A DNA stretch of 6,178 nt from positions 1 through 6,178 of the forward strand of contig PLZT01000350.1 in NCBI GenBank assembly GCA_003152255.1, in the 5' to 3' direction. This document shows, in pieces, positions 1 to 5,751 of this stretch. The notes beneath the pieces are model-generated. The model saw nothing but the letters and a program-made list of their open reading frames with translations. It had not been told where the DNA came from and did no database searches. The position numbers and the translations under genes are program-made. How positions within the stretch are numbered: position 1 is the first letter of the stretch; every line of letters starts with the position of its first letter. This DNA is from Methylocystaceae bacterium (lineage in GTDB: Bacteria; Pseudomonadota; Alphaproteobacteria; Rhizobiales; Beijerinckiaceae).

Positions 1-237
1 CCATCTGAAATGTCGAATGTTCGCATTGGCGTCGCCTGTAGTCTGTTCCGGAATGCAAATAAGTTGAAAGCGCGCGCCGGAGTCCGAGGATCGTGGGGTC
101 TGGATGGCGACGCAGGAGACTATGCGGGCTCGTCGGCTTCGGCAAGATGCCGCCGACCCGGATATCGCTGTGGCGAACGTCTGGTCCAGTTTGGGGCTCG
201 TTCGCTGGGTGGATAGGCATGATCCGACGACTCTAGT
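1..237. other. Left-edge region without a recognisable gene
   Basis: Several short open frames run here. One is open from the left edge to 216, with an ATG at 10. Another runs from an ATG at 104 to about 268 (54 codons, beginning MATQETMRARRLRQ). A third enters from the left edge and stops at 65-67. None has a family motif I recognise or a clear Shine-Dalgarno sequence, and none overlaps a neighbour in a way that supports translation. The stretch may be the degraded end of a gene lying outside the window, or plain intergenic DNA. I do not call a gene. Confidence 0.4.
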
Positions 238-275
238 GGGGGCTACCTCACACCCGCAATTTTAGTTGCTTAGCG
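238..275 (+). repeat. Possible Tn3-family terminal inverted repeat (single copy)
   Basis: A 38-bp stretch begins GGGGGCTACCTCA and ends GTTGCTTAGCG. Tn3-family ends are typically about 38 bp, start with GGGG at the outer edge and end near TAAG or TTAGCG at the inner edge. By that convention the element body would lie to the right, on the side of repABC, the resolvase and the TA pair. I see no matching inverted copy elsewhere in the window, and I cannot establish a target duplication. The resemblance is in length and end motifs only, so a chance match or a solitary relic is quite possible. Confidence 0.3.
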
Positions 276-390
276 CGTGACCCCACGCCGATCGACGTCG
301 AGTCCCCATGCCGAAACACAGTTTTCGAGAAGGAAATGGCTGGCTCACGCTGTTCCAATGTCGAATTGCCCGCTATGAAAAGAGCGAACG

Positions 391-406
391 GTTGTCTGCT
401 GACAAC
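391..406. promoter_or_regulatory. parS-type centromere site upstream of repA
   Basis: The 16-bp sequence GTTGTCTGCTGACAAC is a near-perfect palindrome: seven of eight half-site positions match, and the 6-bp outer arms match exactly. It fits the repABC parS pattern GTTNNNNGCNNNNAAC. RepB, encoded downstream, would load here and RepA ATPase cycling would segregate the plasmid. The site lies 173 bp before the repA start, where parS sites also occur in other repABC plasmids. An identical 16-mer occurs inside repB, which strongly supports function. Confidence 0.82.
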
Positions 407-579
407 GATTTAGCGCGGGGTGTTTGTACGGCATCAGCTTGTTTCTATGCAAACGTATGGCAGGATCGGCGTTAAGCTTTCATTAACTCAATAATTCTTG
501 CTGAAGAGAGCGAATCGTGGCCTATTGCTGAGACGGAAATTAGGCGTCTGACGGGCGCTAGCCGTCTAGAGAAGGGTCC
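407..579 (+). promoter_or_regulatory. repA leader and probable promoter/operator region
   Basis: This 173-bp stretch must carry the repAB(C) promoter if transcription starts downstream of the parS site. Visible elements are an inverted repeat GTTAA-N7-TTAAC at 471-487, an AATAAT hexamer at 490-495 that could be a -10 but lacks a good -35, and an inverted repeat GACGG-N7-CCGTC at 550-566 just before the Shine-Dalgarno sequence AGAGAAGGG (568-576). In repABC plasmids RepA, aided by RepB, represses its own promoter through operators in this region. Which repeat is the operator cannot be decided from sequence. I could not place the promoter with confidence. Confidence 0.4.
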
Positions 580-1794
580 ATGAGCCTGCAAATCACCCAA
601 GCCAGTTTGCCCGTGGGAGAAACTTCTGCCCGCGTTACGAGACATGCGGGGATTCTCTCTAGCCAATTGCGAATGCTGGGGGCGACTCTGTTCCCCCCAT
701 CGGCGAAAAAATCGCTTCGATCGTTCACTTCCGGAGAAGTTGCTCGGATTGTGAGCGTTTCGGACGGCTATCTTCGTCAGCTATCACTCGACGGACTAGG
801 ACCCATGCCGTCTTTGGCTTCCGGGGGACGGCGATCCTATACGCTCGCTCAAGTAAACGAACTGCGTCGTTACCTGGCTGATGCGCGACCTCGGGAAGCT
901 TTGCAATTCATGCCAGGGCGTCGAGCAGAAGATAAGTTGCAGGTTATCACCGTCGCGAACTTTAAGGGAGGTTCGGCGAAGACGACGACCGCGCTTTATC
1001 TCTCGCAGTATCTAGCGCTACAGGGCGTTCGCGTGCTCGCGATCGATCTCGACCCGCAGGCTTCTCTTTCGGCGATGTTTGGCTATCAACCTGAATTCGA
1101 TATCGCCGAAAATGAGACGCTCTACGGTGCCATCCGATATGACGAGCATCGGCGGCCCATGAAAGAGGTCGTCCGCAAGACCTATTTTGATGGCGTCGGC
1201 TTGGTTCCGGGAAACCTTGAACTTATGGAATTTGAGCATCACACACCGCGAGCGATGATCGATCGAAAGGCGCGCGGACACGAGCTATTTTTTCGCCGGG
1301 TCGCTGCCGCGATCCAGGAAGTCGCGGATGATTACGATGTCGTGGTGATCGATTGTCCGCCACAGCTCGGTTATCTGACGATGGGCGCTTTGAACGCCGC
1401 TACGGCCATGCTCGTCACAATTCATCCCCAGATGGTCGACGTTGCCTCGATGAGCCAATTTCTACTCATGACCTCAGATCTCATGTCCGTCATTGAGAGC
1501 GCAGGTGGTCGTCTTGACCACGACTTCATCCGCTACGTGGTGACCCGGCATGATCCGAACGATGTTCCAGAGGCGCAAATTGTCGCGCTATTGCGGAATT
1601 TGTTCGGTGAGGACGTATTGCGCGCCACGGCATGGAAGTCCACAGCGATCGCGAATGCCGGCCTGACGAAGCAGTCGCTTTATGAACTCGAACGTGGGTC
1701 AGTTGGCAGAGCCGCATATGATCGGGCGATTGAGTCGGTTGATGGCGTTAACTTTGAAATCTTTCAACTCCTGAAGCGGGTTTGGGGCAGATGA
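580..1794 (+). CDS. repA: RepA, ParA-type partition ATPase of a repABC plasmid
   Basis: This cytoplasmic ATPase acts with RepB on parS to segregate plasmid copies, and in this family it also represses the repABC promoter. The 404-aa length is usual for RepA. An N-terminal extension carries a likely helix-turn-helix at about residues 49-70 (FTSGEVARIVSVSDGYLRQL). The deviant Walker A motif KGGSAKTTT starts at residue 129, with signature Lys129 and catalytic Lys134. DLDPQ follows at 156-160, and the Walker B motif VVVIDCPP ends at 261 with Asp258. The ATG at 580 has AGAGAAGGG three bases upstream. The stop overlaps the repB start as ATGA, implying translational coupling and a shared transcript. 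No lesion is seen. GC content is clearly lower than in repC downstream. Confidence 0.96.
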   Translation: MSLQITQASLPVGETSARVTRHAGILSSQLRMLGATLFPPSAKKSLRSFTSGEVARIVSVSDGYLRQLSLDGLGPMPSLASGGRRSYTLAQVNELRRYLADARPREALQFMPGRRAEDKLQVITVANFKGGSAKTTTALYLSQYLALQGVRVLAIDLDPQASLSAMFGYQPEFDIAENETLYGAIRYDEHRRPMKEVVRKTYFDGVGLVPGNLELMEFEHHTPRAMIDRKARGHELFFRRVAAAIQEVADDYDVVVIDCPPQLGYLTMGALNAATAMLVTIHPQMVDVASMSQFLLMTSDLMSVIESAGGRLDHDFIRYVVTRHDPNDVPEAQIVALLRNLFGEDVLRATAWKSTAIANAGLTKQSLYELERGSVGRAAYDRAIESVDGVNFEIFQLLKRVWGR

Positions 1795-2798
1795 GCAAGC
1801 GCACCGATACAATTCGGTCCCTTTTTTCCGCCCCACAGGCCGACGTGTTGTCTGCTGACAACGTGTCCGCAACCCTTCCGCGTGTTTCAGCGGGAGCGGT
1901 CCGTTCATTAAAGGACTCGTTTTCCGGCGTCGAACGAGAAAACGAGGAGCTCCGCAACCAAATAGCGTCCGGGGCGGTTATCTTTGAAATTGACCCAACT
2001 TTGGTTGATCCCTCTCCACTAGCGGACCGCTTCGTTGACGACGACAACGCGTCCTTCGAAGCATTGAAGGCATCGATCCATCACCGGGGGCAAGAAGTCC
2101 CGATACTGATTCGAGAGCACCCGACAGCGCCGGGACGTTACCAGAGCGCCTATGGCCATCGGAGGGTGAGGGTCGCGAAGGAGCTTGGACGATCGGTCAA
2201 GGCCATTCTCAAGAACCTGTCCGATGCGGATCTGGTCGTAGCCCAAGGCGTCGAGAATTCTGCTCGACAAGATCTGAGCTTCATCGAGCGTGCGATTTTC
2301 GCAATGAGGCTTGAAGACTCTGGATATGAGCGGACGATTATTCAGGACGCTCTGACCATTGATCGTGCAGAAGCGTCGAAGCTCATATCCGTTGCGCGGG
2401 CAGTACCGCAGGATCTGATCTTAGCGATCGGTCGAGCATCTAAGGTGGGGAGGGGGCGATGGCAGTGCCTAGCAGATGCACTTAAGCCCCTTGGCGCGAC
2501 CAAGCGAGCTCGGGCTGCCGTAGCAACGGACGATTTCGCACAACAGGAGTCCGAAAGCAGATTCCTCCTCGTCCTGTCTGCGGCCAAGAACTTATCTCAG
2601 CAGCAGACCAGCGCACCGCCAGACGGGCAGGGCATTGTTTCAGATGCGGGACGCCCGATCGCCCGCATTAAGCGCACACCCAAGGAAATAGGTGTCTTCG
2701 TCGATCAAGCTGCGAACGGTGGGTTCGCCGAGTTTTTGATCGAGCAAATTCCTGGATTGTTCGACATTTATACTGCGTCGAATCGTCAGGGGAGGTAG
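1791..2798 (+). CDS. repB: RepB, ParB-type centromere-binding protein of a repABC plasmid
   Basis: RepB binds the parS palindromes and stimulates RepA ATPase to partition the plasmid. It also assists RepA in repressing the operon. The product is 335 aa, a usual length. The N-terminus MSKRTDTIRSLF is typical of RepB. ParB-family boxes are visible: YGHRRVRVAKELG at residues 121-133 (the GHRR nucleotide-binding motif) and ENSARQDLSFIERA at 155-168. The DNA-binding HTH domain follows at about 170-225, and the C-terminal part is probably for dimerisation. An in-frame TTG at 1782 would add three residues, but I prefer the ATG at 1791. It gives the ATGA overlap with repA and has GGGG at 1784-1787 as a possible ribosome-binding site. 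The gene contains a second parS sequence near its 5' end. Confidence 0.96.
   Translation: MSKRTDTIRSLFSAPQADVLSADNVSATLPRVSAGAVRSLKDSFSGVERENEELRNQIASGAVIFEIDPTLVDPSPLADRFVDDDNASFEALKASIHHRGQEVPILIREHPTAPGRYQSAYGHRRVRVAKELGRSVKAILKNLSDADLVVAQGVENSARQDLSFIERAIFAMRLEDSGYERTIIQDALTIDRAEASKLISVARAVPQDLILAIGRASKVGRGRWQCLADALKPLGATKRARAAVATDDFAQQESESRFLLVLSAAKNLSQQQTSAPPDGQGIVSDAGRPIARIKRTPKEIGVFVDQAANGGFAEFLIEQIPGLFDIYTASNRQGR
1847..1862. promoter_or_regulatory. Second parS-type site, inside repB
   Basis: GTTGTCTGCTGACAAC here is identical over all 16 bp to the site upstream of repA, while the flanking bases differ. It encodes part of the RepB N-terminus (residues 19-24, VLSADN). Keeping the exact same 16-mer inside a reading frame suggests selection for RepB binding rather than for the peptide. 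RepB nucleated here would sit on its own gene just after the repA/repB junction, so it could also affect repB or repC transcription; that last point is inference. Confidence 0.78.
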
Positions 2799-2850
2799 CA
2801 GCAAGTCTTAACCGCGTTGACTGTCCTGGCTTCTCAAAAAGGAAAACGCA

Positions 2851-2892
2851 AAAGAAAAAGGCCCCCGAAACGTTTCCGCCCCGGAAGCCCTT
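2851..2892 (-). terminator. Intrinsic terminator of the antisense RNA
   Basis: Read on the - strand, GC-rich complementary segments are followed directly by CCTTTTTCTTTTG. Possible pairings on + coordinates are GGC 2860-2862 with GCC 2887-2889 (flanked by AA/TT), TTCCG 2874-2878 with CGGAA 2882-2886, and the 10-bp palindrome GAAACGTTTC at 2867-2876. Some of these exclude one another, so the exact fold is unresolved. The position right before a T-rich tract fits a rho-independent terminator that also serves as the ctRNA hairpin. Confidence 0.65.
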
Positions 2893-2907
2893 CTCAAACC
2901 CTAAGCA
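2851..2907 (-). ncRNA. repABC counter-transcribed antisense RNA (ctRNA, inc-alpha)
   Basis: All well-studied repABC plasmids encode a small antisense RNA in the repB-repC gap that lowers RepC synthesis and determines incompatibility. Here the - strand carries a good promoter just upstream, and about 57 nt later a hairpin region followed by a T-rich tract (complement of 2851-2859). The predicted length agrees with the usual 50-60 nt. The 5' end is set by spacing from the -10 and is uncertain by a few bases. The RNA would pair with the repC leader upstream of the hairpin at 2972-2994. No Rfam search was possible. Confidence 0.8.
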
Positions 2908-2913
2908 AGTCTG

Positions 2914-2942
2914 AGAATCTCACTTCCGCGAATCGCTGTCAA
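2914..2942 (-). promoter_or_regulatory. Promoter of the antisense RNA
   Basis: On the - strand a perfect TTGACA (complement of 2937-2942) is followed by a 17-base spacer and GATTCT (complement of 2914-2919) as the -10. The -10 matches only three of six consensus positions, but the exact -35 and ideal spacing make this the best promoter in the gap. It directs transcription opposite to repB and repC, as known for the repABC ctRNA. Confidence 0.72.
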
Positions 2943-2971
2943 GAGTCGGCGCCGTTTCGGCGAGCGGATTT

Positions 2972-2994
2972 CTTTTGCCTGAACGAGGCAAAAG
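2972..2994 (+). promoter_or_regulatory. repC leader hairpin hiding the ribosome-binding site
   Basis: CTTTTGCCT (2972-2980) and AGGCAAAAG (2986-2994) form a perfect 9-bp stem with the loop GAACG, ending three bases before the repC ATG. The only ribosome-binding candidates, GAGG (2985-2988) and AAAGG (2991-2995), lie within or at the edge of the right arm. Folding would block repC translation. In p42d-type repABC plasmids, ctRNA pairing with the leader favours such a downstream S-element hairpin; this one occupies the equivalent place. A smaller hairpin, CGCCG/CGGCG, lies just upstream at 2950-2962. Confidence 0.7.
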
Positions 2995-2997
2995 GTC

Positions 2998-4302
2998 ATG
3001 CAAACACAACCAACGACGCCCTTTGGGCGGCGATCGATGTCGCTCGCCATGGTGGCGAGCCAGGCGAACGCGAGAGATTTCGCGGGAAAACCGGGTAATT
3101 CAGAAACCGTCGTCCATAAATGGCGACTGTTTCGGGCGCTGACCGAGGCCAAAACGCCGCTTGGCGTCACCGACCGGGCGCTATCGGTGTTGCATGCGTT
3201 GCTGTCGTTCCATCAGGAGACGGCGCTGACGCTGCCGGCCGCCGATCCGCGCGCCGTCGACGAAGACGGGGAGGCGAGCGCCGGCATCGTCGTGTTCCCG
3301 TCCAATCGGGAACTGTCGATCCGGGCCCACGGCATGGCGCCGGCGACGCTGCGCCGCCATCTCGCTTGCCTCGTCGACGCGGGACTGATCATTCGCCGCG
3401 ATTCCCCGAATGGCAAACGCTATGCCCGAAGGGGGCAGGGCGGAGAGATCGAAAGCGCCTTCGGCTTTGACCTAACGCCGCTCGTGGCGCGCGCCGTTGA
3501 GATCGAAAACCTCGCCGAGGAAGTGCGGGCCGAAAACAAGGCCGTCAGGCTGCTGCGCGAACGCATCACGCTGCTGCGCCGCGATATCGTCAAGATGATC
3601 GCGACCGGGCTGGAGGAGGGGGTTCCCGGCGACTGGCAGGGCCTACACCTGCGCTATGCGGCGCTATCGAGCCGCTTCGTGCGCAACCTATCGCGCGCCG
3701 ATCTGGAGGCTTTGGCGGGCGAACTTGCCGCACTAAACGTCGAAATCCAGAAAGCGCTGGAAAGTCACGTAAATCTCCAAAAAAAGAGCGCCAATGACGC
3801 TCAGAATGGGCGTCACATACAGAATCAAATTACAAACTCTTTCGATCTTGAACCTAGCCTTCAACAAGGCAGGGACGAAACGCTTCAGCCAAATGACCAA
3901 GGCTCGCCGCCTCGATCGGCAAACGCCAATTCAAAAGCTTCCACGCCGCGAACTTACCCTCTCGGCATGGTGCTCGAGGCCTGTCCAGACATCATCGATT
4001 ACGCCAAGTGTGGGATCAACAACTGGCGCGATCTGGCGACGACGGCGGCGCTGGTGCGTTCGGCGCTGGGGGTGTCGCCGGACGCCTGGGCGCGGGCCTT
4101 GGAGACGCTGGGCGAACACGACGCGTCAATCGTCATCGCGGCGATCCTCCAACGCGGCGAGGAGATCAAAAGCGCCGGCGGCTATCTGCGGGTTCTGACC
4201 GGGAAAGCCAGGGCAGGGGAGTTTTCGCTTGGACCCGTGCTGATGGCGCTGCTGCGCGGAAAGGCCGCGAAAGCGGCGCGGCAACACAGGGCGGCGGGGT
4301 GA
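2998..4302 (+). CDS. repC: RepC replication initiator of a repABC plasmid
   Basis: RepC is the only protein strictly needed for repABC replication and binds the origin inside its own gene. The 434-aa product has the standard start MQTQPTTPFGRR, a winged-helix initiator N-terminal domain (about residues 40-165) with blocks ALTEAKTPLGVTDRAL (48-63), FPSNRELSIRAHGMAPATLRR (100-120) and RRDSPNGKRYARRGQGGEIE (133-152), a helical middle (165-255), and a polar linker (about 260-318). The C-terminal domain follows, with LEACPDIIDYA (326-336), NNWRDL (341-346), SAGGYLR (392-398) and GEFSLGPVLMALLR (407-420). The ATG at 2998 follows the sequestering hairpin, consistent with antisense control. The gene is much richer in GC than repAB, except in the linker. 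It is intact. Confidence 0.96.
   Translation: MQTQPTTPFGRRSMSLAMVASQANARDFAGKPGNSETVVHKWRLFRALTEAKTPLGVTDRALSVLHALLSFHQETALTLPAADPRAVDEDGEASAGIVVFPSNRELSIRAHGMAPATLRRHLACLVDAGLIIRRDSPNGKRYARRGQGGEIESAFGFDLTPLVARAVEIENLAEEVRAENKAVRLLRERITLLRRDIVKMIATGLEEGVPGDWQGLHLRYAALSSRFVRNLSRADLEALAGELAALNVEIQKALESHVNLQKKSANDAQNGRHIQNQITNSFDLEPSLQQGRDETLQPNDQGSPPRSANANSKASTPRTYPLGMVLEACPDIIDYAKCGINNWRDLATTAALVRSALGVSPDAWARALETLGEHDASIVIAAILQRGEEIKSAGGYLRVLTGKARAGEFSLGPVLMALLRGKAAKAARQHRAAG
3775..3955. other. Probable oriV: AT-rich segment inside repC
   Basis: In repABC plasmids the origin maps inside repC, in a low-GC stretch of the central coding region. Here GC falls to 42% (3781-3840) and 48% (3841-3900) by my counts, against about 75% in samples on both sides (3241-3300, 4021-4080). 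The stretch encodes the poorly conserved linker between the two RepC domains. It contains A-runs (AAAAAA at 3780-3785 region) and an inverted repeat TGACGC-N9-GCGTCA at 3795-3815 that could be a RepC site. The borders are approximate. Confidence 0.65.
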
Positions 4303-4325
4303 TGGCGTTTTACAAGCCTTGGGCT

Positions 4326-5237
4326 TCAGTCCTGTTCAGCGCCGAGCACGCCGAGCTTTCTGGCGCGATCGAGCAGGCTCTTTATCGACGACGGGCTCCA
4401 GCGGGTTCCGCCGCGCGGCGTGCGCTCATACATCGCTTCGAGTTGCATGGCGATTTGGGCGAGGGTGAGGTCGGGATTCGCGCGAGCGACGCCAGCGACA
4501 AGGGTGAGGAGACGCTCGCTGCTTGCTCTGCGCGTCGCGGGACGAAGCAAGTTGGCATCTGCGAGGCCTTCGGCGACGAAGCGTTTGACGGCGCGTTTGA
4601 GGCGCTCGACGCTCCAGTGGGGCAGGGCGGCGCCATTGGCTTTATCGCGCTTGGCGTTGAGCACACGCACGACGTCTTGCCAGCGATGATCGGGCCGCAT
4701 TTGCCGCACGATCGGCAGCCAATGCTCGGCGGTGTGATTGACGCGCTCGAAATAGTTTTGGCTTCTGGCGTCGACGATGCGCTGGATGGCCTCGGGATCG
4801 CCGGCGCGAAGCTTGGGATTGCCGCCGACGCGGCCGCGTTTTTTGGCGGCGCGCAACCCGTCCTTGGTGCGTTCCCGAATGAGCGCGCGCTCGAGCTCGG
4901 CGACCGCGCCGAGCACTTGCAGGGCGAAACGACCCTGCGGAGTGGTCGTGTCGATCGGATCGGCGAGCGATTTGAAATGCGCTCCCTTGGCGTCGAGTTC
5001 GGCGATGACCGATAAGAGATGCGACAGCGACCGCGCCAGGCGGTCGAGCCTGGCGACCACCAGCACGTCGCCGCGTTGAACCTTGGCCAAAGCCTTGGCG
5101 AGCTCCGGCCGTGAGGCCTTTGCCCCCGACATATGCTCGCGAAAAATCACCGCGCAGCCGGCGGCCTTCAGCACGTCGGTTTGAGCGTCTGTGACCTGGT
5201 CCTCGGTCGAAACGCGTGCATAGCCGATCAGAGACAT
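4326..5237 (-). CDS. Long-form serine resolvase / site-specific recombinase (Tn3 TnpR-like)
   Basis: This recombinase would cut and rejoin DNA at paired res sites, resolving transposition cointegrates or plasmid dimers. The resolvase catalytic domain spans about residues 1-125: GYARVS with Tyr6, Arg8 and nucleophile Ser10, then ARLDRLARS with Asp65, Arg66 and Arg69, and IRERTKDGL with Glu122-Arg123 leading into the long E helix. Classical TnpR is about 185 aa, whereas this product has 303. After residue 140 the usual short HTH is replaced or followed by an extension with ERVNHTAEHWLPIVRQMRP (164-182) and TPRGGTRWSPSSIKSLLDRA (273-292), like the long resolvases of some Tn3-family elements. The ATG at 5237 starts MSLIGYARVS. 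No strong Shine-Dalgarno sequence is seen. It converges on repC with only 23 bp between the stops. Use for plasmid multimer resolution is inference. Confidence 0.9.
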   Translation of the reverse strand: MSLIGYARVSTEDQVTDAQTDVLKAAGCAVIFREHMSGAKASRPELAKALAKVQRGDVLVVARLDRLARSLSHLLSVIAELDAKGAHFKSLADPIDTTTPQGRFALQVLGAVAELERALIRERTKDGLRAAKKRGRVGGNPKLRAGDPEAIQRIVDARSQNYFERVNHTAEHWLPIVRQMRPDHRWQDVVRVLNAKRDKANGAALPHWSVERLKRAVKRFVAEGLADANLLRPATRRASSERLLTLVAGVARANPDLTLAQIAMQLEAMYERTPRGGTRWSPSSIKSLLDRARKLGVLGAEQD

Positions 5238-5373
5238 GGTTCACGCGATTGCGTTCGATAGGTCGTTTTGGTCATTTCTTGAGGCCTTTGTCTCGGTCAG
5301 ACGCCGCAGGAAGACTTCGGGGCCGACCGGCGTCAAACCCTCTGGTCGACGCGCCTTAGTCCGGTCATTGCTC
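5238..5373. other. Spacer upstream of the resolvase, candidate res site
   Basis: Tn3-type resolvases usually act at a res site of about 100-130 bp directly beside their gene. This 136-bp gap has the right size and place. Repeated motifs are visible: GCGTC-N13-GACGC (5330-5352), another GACGCC at 5300-5305, and GGTC-led repeats at 5261 (GGTCGTTTT), 5270 (GGTCATTTC), 5295 (GGTCAGACG) and 5363 (GGTCATTGC). I cannot resolve three classical inverted subsites, and no good resolvase promoter or antitoxin terminator is evident. Confidence 0.35.
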
Positions 5374-5751
5374 TCAAGCCGCGTTGCGATCGTCGATGAT
5401 GGGCACCGTGACGGATAATTCCTCGTAAGAAACAAGAGGAGCAATCGTTCCGTCCGCGTGCTTCTTCAACGTGACGAGCCCATAGCGCTCCATGGTTTTG
5501 AGTGTGCGGGAGAGATTTGAGAGCTTCCTGCCGGTTTTTGCGGCGAGCTCGCTCATCGTGCGGGGTTTCGATCTGGCGATTTCCGCGAGCAGCACCCGAT
5601 TAGGCCCCGACAGAATGCGGCCAAGAGTCTCCGTGGACGGCAACCACACCTTTGGATCGTCTTTGGCGGGCTTCAATTCGCCTCGCGCGATCGCCAGAGT
5701 GCGGGCCTTCATCTCCTCATAGGGGAGAATGCCAATTCTGAGCGTCTTCAT
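5374..5751 (-). CDS. Winged-helix antitoxin, HVO_A0114/TumA-like
   Basis: This is the probable antitoxin partner of the upstream TumE-family protein. The product is 125 aa from the ATG at 5751 (MKTLRIGILPYEEM). A longer frame continues upstream inside the toxin gene, but the ATG at 5751 gives an ATGA overlap with the toxin stop, the usual sign of coupled TA genes. Residues 1-48 form a mixed N-terminal region. Residues 51-97 look like a MarR-type winged helix: NRVLLAEIARSKPRTMSEL, then AKTGRKLSNLSRTLKTMERY as the recognition part, then GLVTLKK as the wing. It probably represses its own operon and neutralises the toxin by contact; both roles come from family knowledge, not from the sequence alone. 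A solitary regulator is the main alternative. Confidence 0.8.
   Translation of the reverse strand: MKTLRIGILPYEEMKARTLAIARGELKPAKDDPKVWLPSTETLGRILSGPNRVLLAEIARSKPRTMSELAAKTGRKLSNLSRTLKTMERYGLVTLKKHADGTIAPLVSYEELSVTVPIIDDRNAA

Noticed and set aside
10..216. A 68-codon open frame at the left edge
   Set aside because: No recognisable family, no clear ribosome-binding site, and competing open frames over the same DNA. Its Arg/Gly/Ser-rich content looks like non-coding translation.
275..288. GCGTG-N4-CACGC hairpin right after the Tn3-like end
   Set aside because: Short stem of the kind expected by chance in this composition, with no adjacent functional signal.
1740..1754. GTTGATGGCGTTAAC as a third parS site
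   Set aside because: The pattern needs 16 bp with GC at the centre. This is 15 bp with one half-site too short.
2817..3098. A + strand frame across the repB-repC gap
   Set aside because: It covers the antisense RNA locus and the repC start in another frame, with a Lys/Arg-rich composition arising from the terminator A-tract. Nothing supports translation.
4314..4326. AAGCC-TTG-GGCTT hairpin between repC and the resolvase as a bidirectional terminator
   Set aside because: Only a 5-bp stem with a 3-base loop and no T-run on either strand, and it touches the resolvase stop codon. Too weak to call.
4008..5015. A 335-codon + strand frame spanning the end of repC and the resolvase gene
   Set aside because: It is a shadow of two well-supported genes in high-GC DNA. 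It runs antisense to the resolvase with no domain of its own.
4642..5244. A 200-codon - strand frame overlapping the resolvase
   Set aside because: Very Arg-rich and out of frame with the resolvase, whose catalytic motifs are clear, so a GC-driven artefact.
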